The translations under genes were made by a program, and so were the position numbers. A model generated the notes under the pieces. The model saw only the letters and a list, made by a program, of their open reading frames with translations. It was not told the DNA's origin and did no database searches. Positions 41,065 to 49,092 of a DNA stretch of 64,000 bases are shown in pieces (positions within the stretch are counted from its first letter, which is position 1; each line of letters begins with the position of its first letter). Source of the stretch: Alistipes sp. (lineage in GTDB: Bacteria > Bacteroidota > Bacteroidia > Bacteroidales > Rikenellaceae); NCBI GenBank assembly GCA_017517705.1, contig JAFWYM010000041.1, positions 1 through 64,000 on the forward strand. Reading direction: 5' to 3'.

Positions 41065-42843
41065 ATGAGAAAGATACACATACTATTGGTAATGCTTCTA
41101 AGCTCGGTATCGCTATATGCCGAGCCTATAGGCGAGAATAGGGCACGACAGATAGCCGAGGATTTCTTCTTCACACACGCCACACGTGCTATGACATACA
41201 CACCTATAGCCCTCGAGTGGGCGGGCAATGCCATAGATGAGGCCTCGGTTACGGGTAGCGACCTGGATAATGCACTTCTATATATATATACGCGCGGTGA
41301 ACGTGAGGGCTTCGTGGTGGTTGCCGGTGACAGCAACATAGAGCCAATCATCGCATACTCGTTCGATACGACGCTCGACACATCGGATATGGCCGAGGCG
41401 ACACGCGCCATCCTTGATGCGTGGTGCCGACAGGTGCAGAGTGCTCGCGAGAATGCCCGCCCCATAAGTGGTGACACACGTACCACAACGCGCAACACGG
41501 ATAATCTTTTGTACGACACCGCACTATGGAACCAGAGCGAGCCCTATAATCGCGAGGCCCCGATATACGATGGCTATCGCTCGGTAACGGGCTGTGTGGC
41601 AACAGCCTTGGCTATCTTATGCTACTACAATCGCTGGCCTCAGAAGGGCGTGGGAACAACACCTGAATATAGCTACGAGGACTCCAACCATGTGATACGC
41701 ACAGTGCCCGAGAATAAACTCGGACGCAGCTACGACTACGACAACATGCTTTTTGACTATAACAACGGTTATACCGAGGAGCAAGCCAATGCTGTAGCGG
41801 CACTAATGAAGGATCTTGGCACCGCCGTGCAGATGATGTACTACTACACGGAGTCAGGTGCCTTCAATAACAATGTCTTACCGGCACTCATCAACCACTT
41901 CGACTACTCGCGAGGTATGGTGTTTGAGTGGCGCTACTCCTACTCCGACGACGAGTGGCACGAGATGATGCGCGAGAATCTACGTAACTATGGCCCGACA
42001 TACTACAGCGGGCAGACTGCTGCAGGAGGTCACGCCTTCGTCATCGATGGCTACGACCCCAACGACTTCTTCCACTTCAACTTTGGCTGGGGTGGCGCAG
42101 GAAATGGCTACTACCGCTACCCCAATATGAACTTCTACGAGTGGCAGGGCGCCGTGCTGAACCTCGAGCCGGGCAATGATAGCGCACCCTATCGCGACAA
42201 ACTGCTACTCTACTACGACTACGAAACCGACCCTAACACGGGTGAGATTACGACACTGTATCAAAGCATAACGACCGATGCCGCAAAGTACGAGACGGGA
42301 CTACCCTTCAATGTAATATACAATACGACACTCAACGACGGCGTAACACCCTACAACGGCGATATACGCCTTGTGCTCTGCTCCAAGAGTGGCAAGGTGA
42401 AGGAGGTGCTTAGCACACAGCATATAGATGGGTTGCACGTGGGTTATATCAATCGTGCGAGCCAAGAGCAGGTGACAATAACCTCGGCCATTGAGTTAGG
42501 CGATCGCCTTAGGGTGCAGTACAAGCAACAATACTACGACGAGTGGACGTGGGCACGTAGATATGCCGAAGATGTCAGCTACGACGATGTGGTGGTATGT
42601 GCCACAGCCGAGGAGATAGCCAAGGAGCTTACCATCTGGTATTACAAACAAGAGCACATCCTCTTAATAAACACGATGATGCCACTACATATGTGTGTCT
42701 ACGACGCCACGGATGCGCTGATTCAGGAGGACTACATACCCATGCAGTACAATTATACCATCGACACATCGGCTATGTCGGGCAGCTACGTCTTTACCTT
42801 CTCGCTCGGTAGCGACCCCTACAAGATAACCATAAAATTTTAG
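41065..42843 (+). CDS. Peptidase C10 (streptopain-like) family protein
   Basis: 592 residues. A signal peptide (about 1-19) precedes a SpeB-type propeptide (residues 21-150: PIGENRARQIAEDFF and EGFVVVAGDSNIEPIIAYSF). The papain-like domain carries catalytic Cys177 in SVTGCVATALAILCYYNRWP and His323 in AAGGHAFVIDGYD, followed by FHFNFGWGG. The C-terminal 220 residues form beta-rich domains likely used for surface retention. C10 proteases of Bacteroides are secreted and self-processed. Lipoprotein C or the small peptide could be a substrate or inhibitor; no inhibitor signature was seen. Confidence 0.92.
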   Translation: MRKIHILLVMLLSSVSLYAEPIGENRARQIAEDFFFTHATRAMTYTPIALEWAGNAIDEASVTGSDLDNALLYIYTRGEREGFVVVAGDSNIEPIIAYSFDTTLDTSDMAEATRAILDAWCRQVQSARENARPISGDTRTTTRNTDNLLYDTALWNQSEPYNREAPIYDGYRSVTGCVATALAILCYYNRWPQKGVGTTPEYSYEDSNHVIRTVPENKLGRSYDYDNMLFDYNNGYTEEQANAVAALMKDLGTAVQMMYYYTESGAFNNNVLPALINHFDYSRGMVFEWRYSYSDDEWHEMMRENLRNYGPTYYSGQTAAGGHAFVIDGYDPNDFFHFNFGWGGAGNGYYRYPNMNFYEWQGAVLNLEPGNDSAPYRDKLLLYYDYETDPNTGEITTLYQSITTDAAKYETGLPFNVIYNTTLNDGVTPYNGDIRLVLCSKSGKVKEVLSTQHIDGLHVGYINRASQEQVTITSAIELGDRLRVQYKQQYYDEWTWARRYAEDVSYDDVVVCATAEEIAKELTIWYYKQEHILLINTMMPLHMCVYDATDALIQEDYIPMQYNYTIDTSAMSGSYVFTFSLGSDPYKITIKF

Positions 42844-42862
42844 CGATAGCGCACAATAATGT

Positions 42863-42894
42863 GGGGATGACTAAAAAGTAATTTTGTCATCCCC
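42863..42894 (+). terminator. Hairpin (terminator-like) before repeat R3
   Basis: GGGGATGAC pairs with GTCATCCCC, extended by AAAA/TTTT with one bulged T. Followed by GTTTTG. Probably ends the C10 peptidase transcript; a matching hairpin precedes R4 (44982) and a decayed one precedes R2. Confidence 0.7.
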
Positions 42895-42904
42895 GTTTTG
42901 TTAA

Positions 42905-43024
42905 GAGGTTGAATAAAAAGATGTAGTTTTAGGCTTGCGAAGCCCGAAAAAGCGGAGTTTACTTGGCGTAAATGAGCATTTTGAGGGCAAGCATAACGAC
43001 AAAATACACTTTTTATTCAGCCTC
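42905..43024 (+). repeat. R element copy 3
   Basis: 120 bp, ends GAGGTTGAATAAAAAG and CTTTTTATTCAGCCTC as in R2. In the core both GCTTGC (left) and GCAAGC (right) differ from the other copies, and in this copy the two pair perfectly. Confidence 0.85.
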
Positions 43025-43063
43025 ATTTATATGGTTTATAAGGTAAAATGTGTCGAGATATAT

Positions 43064-43094
43064 TTTGCAGAATAAAAAATATTGACTATCTTTG
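43064..43094 (+). promoter_or_regulatory. Promoter of rpmB-rpmG-DUF4295
   Basis: -33 TTTG (43064-43067) and -7 TATCTTTG (43087-43094), exactly 19 bases apart. Leader about 40 bases, with GCCGCGGTGGC able to form a short hairpin. Confidence 0.85.
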
Positions 43095-43140
43095 TGCGCT
43101 TTTGTGCCGCGGTGGCACTAAAGTTAAAAAATAAGAGACA

Positions 43141-43374
43141 ATGAAAGTTTGTGAAATCACTGGAAAGGTAGCGATGGTGGGTAACAATGTTTCTCACTCG
43201 CACATCCGCACAAAGCGTAAGTTCTCGCCCAACTTGAGAACAAAGCGTTTCTGGTCGGAGGAGGAGGGCCGCTGGATCACATTGAAGGTTTCGGCTGCCG
43301 GCATCAAAACAATCAACAAGAAGGGTCTTGCAGCAGCACTTCGTGAGGCTAAGGCCGCAAAGAAGGTTTACTAA
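43141..43374 (+). CDS. rpmB: Ribosomal protein bL28
   Basis: 77 residues: [20 protein letters not shown] with the bL28 core [20 protein letters not shown]. Structural protein of the 50S subunit. Followed by rpmG after 16 bases; the set rpmB-rpmG-DUF4295 is usual in Bacteroidetes. Confidence 0.98.
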   Translation: MKVCEITGKVAMVGNNVSHSHIRTKRKFSPNLRTKRFWSEEEGRWITLKVSAAGIKTINKKGLAAALREAKAAKKVY

Positions 43375-43390
43375 AAAAAGCTAACAGAAA

Positions 43391-43573
43391 ATGGCAAAGA
43401 AAGGTAACAGAGTGCAGGTGATCCTCGAGTGCACAGAGCAGAAGGAGAGCGGCGTTGCAGGTATGTCACGCTACATCACCACAAAGAACAAGAAGAATAC
43501 TCCCGACCGTTTGGAGCGTAAGAAGTACAATCCTTACTTGAAGCGAGTAACTTTACACCGTGAGATTAAGTAA
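43391..43573 (+). CDS. rpmG: Ribosomal protein bL33
   Basis: 60 residues, [20 protein letters not shown] and [20 protein letters not shown]. Lacks the paired CxxC zinc motifs, so it is the zinc-independent (C-) form. 50S subunit component. Confidence 0.97.
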   Translation: MAKKGNRVQVILECTEQKESGVAGMSRYITTKNKKNTPDRLERKKYNPYLKRVTLHREIK

Positions 43574-43593
43574 TTTTAACAAGTAGGTAAAGT

Positions 43594-43752
43594 ATGGCAA
43601 AGAAAGTAGTTGCAACCCTTAAGACGGGTACTGCCAAGAAGTACACAAAGTGCATCAAGATGGTTAAGTCGGAGAAGACCGGTGCTTACGTGTTCCAGAC
43701 ACAGAACATCTTGGACGACGAGGAGATTAAGAACTTCTTCGCACAGAAATAA
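43594..43752 (+). CDS. DUF4295 family protein
   Basis: 52 residues, beginning MAKKVVATLKTGTAKKYTKC and ending NFFAQK. Small, basic and lysine-rich, like DUF4295 proteins that follow rpmG in Bacteroidetes; a ribosome-associated role is often assumed but not shown. 20 bases after rpmG; terminator 31 bases downstream. Confidence 0.92.
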   Translation: MAKKVVATLKTGTAKKYTKCIKMVKSEKTGAYVFQTQNILDDEEIKNFFAQK

Positions 43753-43783
43753 TTTGGATTAGCTTCCCTCGGGAACTAATACT

Positions 43784-43815
43784 AAAGGCGACCAATCGGT
43801 CGCCTTTGGTGTTTT
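43784..43815 (+). terminator. Rho-independent terminator of the rpmB operon
   Basis: AAAGGCGACC pairs with GGTCGCCTTT around a 4-base loop (AATC), followed by GGTGTTTTT. Confidence 0.92.
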
Positions 43816-43889
43816 TATATAGCAATAAGTAAATACTACTCTTTAGCAAACTATACGACTCAATAGAGTTAATAAAAGGTGTGGTTATA

Positions 43890-44981
43890 GATTGGGTACT
43901 ACCCATATTACACATATTACCCTTACTACCCATATTACCCTTACTATCCATGCTCAGATGCTTCGACTATGCTCAGCATGACAATTGCGCCTCGTTCTCT
44001 TCACGTGTCATTACATCCCACAATGCTACACGACGCTACACGACGCAATACCGTATCACGGGTATTATTTTTAATACCCGTGATGTTTATTCGCTTTCGT
44101 ACTCTATACGCACCGCACCACTCCAGATGCTTCGACTACGCTCAGCATGACAACTTCGTCTCGTTCTCGTCACTCGCTCATACGCCCCACGACGCCCTAC
44201 CGCATTACGGGTATTATTTTTAATACCCGTGATGTTTATTCGCGTTCGCACTCCATGCGCATCGCATCACAGCAGATGCTTCGACTACGCTCAGCATGAC
44301 AACTTCGCCTCGTTCTCGTCACTCGCTCATACGCCCCACGACGCCCTACCGCATTGCGGGTATTAAAAATAATACCCGTGATGTTTAGGAGGGGGGGTAT
44401 GGTGGGGTACGGTATGGTGTGTGGTGGGGCGCGGTGGGGTGCTATGTGACACTGTGTCATCCTGAGCGGAGCGTAAGCGTAGTCGAAGAATCTGGTAATT
44501 AAAGACGAAAGAGACGTAGTGACGAAGAGACGAAAGAGAAGGTTTTAATTTTCCCCTTCGTCGCCTCGTCCTTTCGTCATTATTGGGTATTGGGGACTAC
44601 CCACACTACCTATAACTAATAGCGCAGTCATGGGGAGCATAGGGAGCCAGGGTAGATTGGGTAGCCTGGGTAAAGCGTTATCAGATAATTACACGTACTA
44701 CTCATATTACCCTTACTACCAATGCTCAGATGCTTCGACTGCGCTCAGCATGACAACTGCGTGCTTGCCCTCCGTCTTGCGGGTATTAAAAATAATACCC
44801 GTGATGTTTAGGAGGGGGCTATAGGGGGGAATGAGTTCCTACTGGGCACTTTGTCATCCTGAGCGGAGCGTAAGCGTAGTCGAAGGATCTGAATGAGGAG
44901 AGAAAGGGTGATACGGGTAGTGTGGGTGGTACACAGCATACCCAATCTACCCAACGATCACAATCGACAGCTACAATGAAA
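43890..44981. repeat. Repeat island 1: REP-like sequences, CGGGTATT hairpins and short tandem repeats
   Basis: No gene was seen in 43816-45178. Six REP-like sequences: CAGATGCTTCGACTACGCTC and continuing AGCATGACAA at 43955, 44124, 44273 and 44727; the reverse form GTCATCCTGAGCGGAGCGTA at 44456 and 44853. Four hairpins CGGGTATT/AATACCCG at 44055, 44207, 44357 and 44780. In two places the order is REP, hairpin, inverted REP (44273-44494 and 44727-44891). Between them are short TACCC- and GGGTAG-type tandem units (43898-43950, 44584-44675, 44918-44955) and a G-rich stretch (44390-44440). Confidence 0.85.
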
Positions 44982-45011
44982 GGGCTGACTAAGAAGTAAC
45001 TTAGTCAGCCC
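44982..45011. terminator. Strong hairpin before repeat R4
   Basis: GGGCTGACTAAG and CTTAGTCAGCCC form a perfect 12-bp stem with a 6-base loop (AAGTAA). It has no T run, so it is not a standard terminator. Same position relative to R4 as the hairpin at 42863 relative to R3. Confidence 0.6.
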
Positions 45012-45022
45012 CTGATACTCAA

Positions 45023-45142
45023 GAGAGTAAATAAAAAGATGTAGTTTTAGGCCTGCGAAGCCCGAAAAAGCGGAGTTTACTTGGCGTAAATGAGCATTTT
45101 GAGGGCGAGCGTAACGCAGAAATACACTTTTTATTCACTCTC
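45023..45142 (+). repeat. R element copy 4
   Basis: 120 bp, differing from R1 by about one base (GAGAGTAAAT instead of GAGAGTGAAT). Sits 36 bases from the stop codon of dsbD. Confidence 0.85.
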
Positions 45143-45178
45143 TTATAGGGGGCGACGTGGCCCCATATCACACGTGAT

Positions 45179-47086
45179 TTACAACGCCTTGTTCAAGAAC
45201 TCAACGAACTTGTCGATGTCGGTGTCGTAGCCACGAGGGCCTGCCAAGACGGTCTCACCATCGGGAGCAAGCAAGATATAGCCGGGCTGTGCGTTAACAC
45301 CCCAACGCTCCTGAGCAAAGGCGGCATTGACAGAGCCCAGGCGTTTGCCACCCTCGATCTTTGTCATATCGTCGACATAGAGGGCGCAGATAACGAAGTC
45401 GTCGCGAAGCATAGGCAACACGCGGTCGTTGCTCCATACCATAGTCTCCATCTCGCGGCAGTTGTTACAAGCGTGGCCCGTAACATCCACGAAGATAGGC
45501 TTATTCTGGCGCTTAGCCTCCTCAACAGCCTCCTCGAAGTCGAAGTGACCCTCAAGCTGGTGGGGCAAGTGCAAGAAGTCGGCATACTTCTTACCGGCAT
45601 TGACATTCTCAACACGTCCATTCACCTGGTAATCCTGAGTACTCATAGGAGGAATGTAGCCAGAGATGGCATTCAGCGGAGCACCCCACATACCGGGGAT
45701 CATATATACTACGAACGAGAACACGCCGATAGCCAACGTGAGGCGGAATACCGACACGTGCTCAACCTTATCGTCGTGAGCAAAGCGAAGCTTGCCAAGG
45801 AGGTAGAAGCCCAAGAGCGAGAATACAACAATCCAGATGGCGAGGTATGTCTCACGGTCGAGCAAGCCCCAGTGCATAGTCTGGTCTGCCGTCATCAAGA
45901 ACTTCAAACCGAGGGCTACCTCGATGAAACCGAGGACAACCTTCACAGAGTTCAACCAACCACCGCTCTTAGGCAGGTTCTTAAGCAACGAGGGGAACCA
46001 AGCAAGGACGGTAAAGGGAAGTGCAAAGGCCACGGCAAAAGCCGTCATCGTGATGATAGGCATCCATACACCACCGCTCGTCGAGCTGATGATAACAGAA
46101 CCTACGATAGGACCAGTACATGAGAACGATACCAACACAAGCGTCAAAGCCATAAAGAAGATACCGATCAAGCCACCCTTATCTGCACCGGCATCACTCT
46201 TGTTAACGAGCGACGAGGGCAACGTGATCTCAAAGGCACCGAGGAACGATGCTGCGAAGACCATGAAGATGACGAAGAAGATAAGGTTGGGAATCCAGTG
46301 TGTACCGATAGCGTTGAAGATATCGCCCGCAACGTTTGTACCAAAGGCATTAGAGAGAAGCACGAGCACAGCGATGGGCAACACGTAGAGGGCAACGATG
46401 AAGAAGCCATACATGAAGGCACGGAAGCGACCCTGTGCGGGTGACTGCGAGCCCTTAACGAAGAACGACACGGTCATAGGAACCATGGGGAACACGCAGG
46501 GTGTCAACAACGCTGCGAAGCCCCAGAGGATAGCCTGGATGATAGAGCTCCAATCAAGATTACCGCCCTCGGCAGTAGGCTCTGCTGCCTCAACAGCAGC
46601 AACACCGGGCATAGCGATAGTGAACTCGGCGATGTTCGACGTACACTGATTACCCTCGTCGGTACATATCGTGGCGTTAATGTAACCCTCGACATTCTCA
46701 CCCTCCGAAGCCTTAATCTTAAGCACGTAGACGGCCTGATTGTGATAGATGTACGACACACCGAACTCATCGGCATGCTCCTCGCACTCAAGAGGCTCGA
46801 CAACATCGCCTACAACCTCGTTGTTCTCAAACTCAATCTGCGGTGCAGAGAACATATCCTTCATTGCATAGCCGTGGTAGCCCTCCTTAATCACGCCATC
46901 GAACGTAATTGAGTAGACACCATCCTCCTCGGTCTCTTCGGCTGTGATAGTCCACTCTGCATTGGGGCTATCGGCATTGCCACCTACCTTCAAGGTAGTT
47001 TTCTCACTTGCCGCCTCCTGGGCGAAGGCCGCTAAGGGCAACATAAGTGCTAACGTGAGCACCATTGTCTTAAATAGTTTTCTCAT
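45179..47086 (-). CDS. dsbD: Thiol:disulfide interchange protein DsbD
   Basis: 635 residues. A signal peptide ends near 22, then an immunoglobulin-like DsbD alpha domain (about 30-160). The membrane core of about eight helices has the redox cysteines in TPCVFPMVP and SFSCTGPIVG. A C-terminal thioredoxin domain has CNNC at 540-543 (DVTGHACNNCREME). DsbD carries electrons from cytosolic thioredoxin to the periplasm. Follows the AraC-type regulator by 29 bases and could be cotranscribed with it. Just after the stop, TGTGATATGGGGCC resembles the E-element end. Confidence 0.93.
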   Translation of the reverse strand: MRKLFKTMVLTLALMLPLAAFAQEAASEKTTLKVGGNADSPNAEWTITAEETEEDGVYSITFDGVIKEGYHGYAMKDMFSAPQIEFENNEVVGDVVEPLECEEHADEFGVSYIYHNQAVYVLKIKASEGENVEGYINATICTDEGNQCTSNIAEFTIAMPGVAAVEAAEPTAEGGNLDWSSIIQAILWGFAALLTPCVFPMVPMTVSFFVKGSQSPAQGRFRAFMYGFFIVALYVLPIAVLVLLSNAFGTNVAGDIFNAIGTHWIPNLIFFVIFMVFAASFLGAFEITLPSSLVNKSDAGADKGGLIGIFFMALTLVLVSFSCTGPIVGSVIISSTSGGVWMPIITMTAFAVAFALPFTVLAWFPSLLKNLPKSGGWLNSVKVVLGFIEVALGLKFLMTADQTMHWGLLDRETYLAIWIVVFSLLGFYLLGKLRFAHDDKVEHVSVFRLTLAIGVFSFVVYMIPGMWGAPLNAISGYIPPMSTQDYQVNGRVENVNAGKKYADFLHLPHQLEGHFDFEEAVEEAKRQNKPIFVDVTGHACNNCREMETMVWSNDRVLPMLRDDFVICALYVDDMTKIEGGKRLGSVNAAFAQERWGVNAQPGYILLAPDGETVLAGPRGYDTDIDKFVEFLNKAL

Positions 47087-47115
47087 AAATTAATAGTTTA
47101 GATATTTATTGTTGT

Positions 47116-48069
47116 TTACTCTTCACTATCCATCTCGGGCTCGGCAAAGAAGTCGCCATCAGTGATGGTGCCCTCAGTACGGCCGTCCCATATCTTATAT
47201 CGTGAGGGCGACACTCCGACCCTCTGTTTGAAATACTTGCCGAAGAATGACTGCGACGCGAAGTTGAGCTTTATGGCTATTTCGCGGATGCTCAGTCCCG
47301 AGTACTTCAGTAGTCGCTTAGCCTCGTATACCACAGCCTCGTCGATAAGCTTCGAGGCGTTGCGACCGCTCTTCTTCTTGAGTATCAGCGACAGATACTT
47401 GGGTGTGATGCCCATCTTCTGCGCGTAGAACTCCACGCTACGCTCCGTCGAGCAGTGCTCGCGTAGTAGCGCAAGGAAGCGGTTGAAGAGCTCGTCGGTG
47501 CGGTTGCTCACAGCGCCATTGCCGGGGAGGCTATGCTGCTGCAGGATGCCCATAACGTAGTGGAACATCGCCGCAAAGAGCGAGCTTATGATCTTCTCGC
47601 GCGAGGCCGTGGGGGCATAGTCGCACAATACCGAGCGCATGAGCTTCGAGATGTCGTGTATGTATGCCGCCTCGGCAGGCTCCACCTGAACACAAGGCTC
47701 GTCCAAGAAACCGTGATAGATCGAAATCAAGTCCTGCGTGTCGACATGTATGCTGTTGAGATATTGACGCGAGTAGGTTATCATATATCCCGACGAACGT
47801 ATCGAGGCCTTCACCTGCTCGATAACGGTATTCTCGTTGAAGATAAAGAGCGTATTGGGACGCAACTCGTGCATCTTGCCATTTATCTTTATCTTAGCAG
47901 TACCACTTACCGTCACACCTATCGACACTCCCTGAATAAGCGCCGTAAGGTCGTCAAGCTCACGAAACATAACCAGCGGAGTGATAACCATATCCTCCGA
48001 GTAGTATGCCGTCTCGAATCGCGACTTAAGCTTGTCTATCGAGGCTCGCTTAATACCATCCTGTTTCAT
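47116..48069 (-). CDS. AraC-family transcriptional regulator
   Basis: 317 residues. An N-terminal cupin-like sensing domain (about 20-140: VSIGVTVSGTAKIKINGKMH, TLFIFNENTVIEQ) is followed by two helix-turn-helix motifs at about 205-300, ending FASQSFFGKYFKQRVGVSPS. This is the Bacteroidetes 'AraC with small-molecule cupin' type, usually an activator. It precedes dsbD in the same direction; whether dsbD is its target cannot be told. The upstream spacer holds imperfect 30-base repeats. Confidence 0.9.
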   Translation of the reverse strand: MKQDGIKRASIDKLKSRFETAYYSEDMVITPLVMFRELDDLTALIQGVSIGVTVSGTAKIKINGKMHELRPNTLFIFNENTVIEQVKASIRSSGYMITYSRQYLNSIHVDTQDLISIYHGFLDEPCVQVEPAEAAYIHDISKLMRSVLCDYAPTASREKIISSLFAAMFHYVMGILQQHSLPGNGAVSNRTDELFNRFLALLREHCSTERSVEFYAQKMGITPKYLSLILKKKSGRNASKLIDEAVVYEAKRLLKYSGLSIREIAIKLNFASQSFFGKYFKQRVGVSPSRYKIWDGRTEGTITDGDFFAEPEMDSEE

Positions 48070-48114
48070 CTATCCTCCTATTTTTATTCTTGGGTTTGCT
48101 TTTTTCTTTTAACA

Positions 48115-48227
48115 TGCTTCACTCGGCCCTCTCACCGCAGCAACAATCACTCAGACCCTCACCTCATGCCGTCTCAACAACAATCACTCGGTTCCTCACC
48201 TCAGCAGCACTCACTCGGCCCTCTTTA
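48115..48227. repeat. Imperfect direct repeats upstream of the AraC gene
   Basis: Units of about 30-40 bases sharing CAACAATCACTC followed by GG/AG-CCCTCACCTC occur roughly three times, with CACTCGGCCCTCT at both ends. They fill the 155-base gap between the AraC start and the lipid kinase stop and run into the last codons of the latter. Confidence 0.5.
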
Positions 48228-49076
48228 GCAACGCACCCTGAGGGCTCGATGTTCGCACTTAACCGCAAGCGGGAAGTGCGGGCCCTGCTGGCCATCCACA
48301 TCTGTCGGCTCGTCATACAGAGCCTCAATGTTTAGTTCCCTTGCCGAGAACGACCTCACAGCCTCGGGCTCACCGCCAAGTAAGTAGCGTATCATGCTAC
48401 CACAGGCACGCATAACATTGCGACGCTCGAGGAGCAATACATCCAAACGCCCATCATCGAGGCGTGCTCCGCGCGCCAGGCGGAAGCGCCCCGCTGTCTC
48501 GCCATTGAACACAAGACACATCAGCACATCGCTCTCGAAGCTCTCGCCATCGGCCGTAACCTTCAGACGTATCGGGTGCATCTTTACGAGGTCACGCATA
48601 CCTACCCACAAATACGCCATCTTACCAAACCTACGCTTAGCCTCATCGGGCGTATGCTGCGACGTTGTCGTGAGCACACCAAAGCTGAGCACGTTGACGA
48701 ACTTCACGCCATTCACATCACCACAATCAACCCTACGCTCACTGCCCTCAGCAATCTTACGTGCTGCCAGCACCACATCTAACGGCATACGCAGCGCACC
48801 GGCAAGGTCATTCGCCGTACCTGTAGGTATTATTCCTATGGGTATATCCACCCCTCGCTCTCGCATGGCGTTGACAACATAATTTACCGTGCCGTCACCG
48901 CCACATACCACAACCAAGTCGACATCGGCCTCACCTTCAAAGGGGTCTTTGTCAAAGGCTATACGCTTAGCGTGTACCACTATATCTCTACGGGCGAAGA
49001 CCTCAACAATCTCCCCAAGGCGATACACTATCGTTCTACGCCCCGACATTACATTATATAGCAGCAATGCCTTCAT
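48225..49076 (-). CDS. Diacylglycerol kinase family lipid kinase
   Basis: 283 residues from MKALLLYNVMSGRR; an ATG 15 bases earlier (49091) is also possible, and both fit right after the apbE stop. Catalytic-domain motifs: VVCGGDGTVNYVVNAM (GGDGT at 59-63) and GIIPTGTANDLAGAL. It belongs to the DgkB/YegS group that phosphorylates diacylglycerol or related lipids. The C-terminal beta domain has LMCLVFNGETAGRFRLA-type strands. In an operon with apbE. Confidence 0.9.
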   Translation of the reverse strand: MKALLLYNVMSGRRTIVYRLGEIVEVFARRDIVVHAKRIAFDKDPFEGEADVDLVVVCGGDGTVNYVVNAMRERGVDIPIGIIPTGTANDLAGALRMPLDVVLAARKIAEGSERRVDCGDVNGVKFVNVLSFGVLTTTSQHTPDEAKRRFGKMAYLWVGMRDLVKMHPIRLKVTADGESFESDVLMCLVFNGETAGRFRLARGARLDDGRLDVLLLERRNVMRACGSMIRYLLGGEPEAVRSFSARELNIEALYDEPTDVDGQQGPHFPLAVKCEHRALRVRC

Positions 49077-49092
49077 CGTGCAGCACTTCATG

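Noticed and set aside
43816-45178. tRNA or rRNA genes in the large gene-free gap
   Set aside because: No cloverleaf with conserved TTCRA loop or CCA-like ends was found; the stems are REP-like or repeat hairpins.
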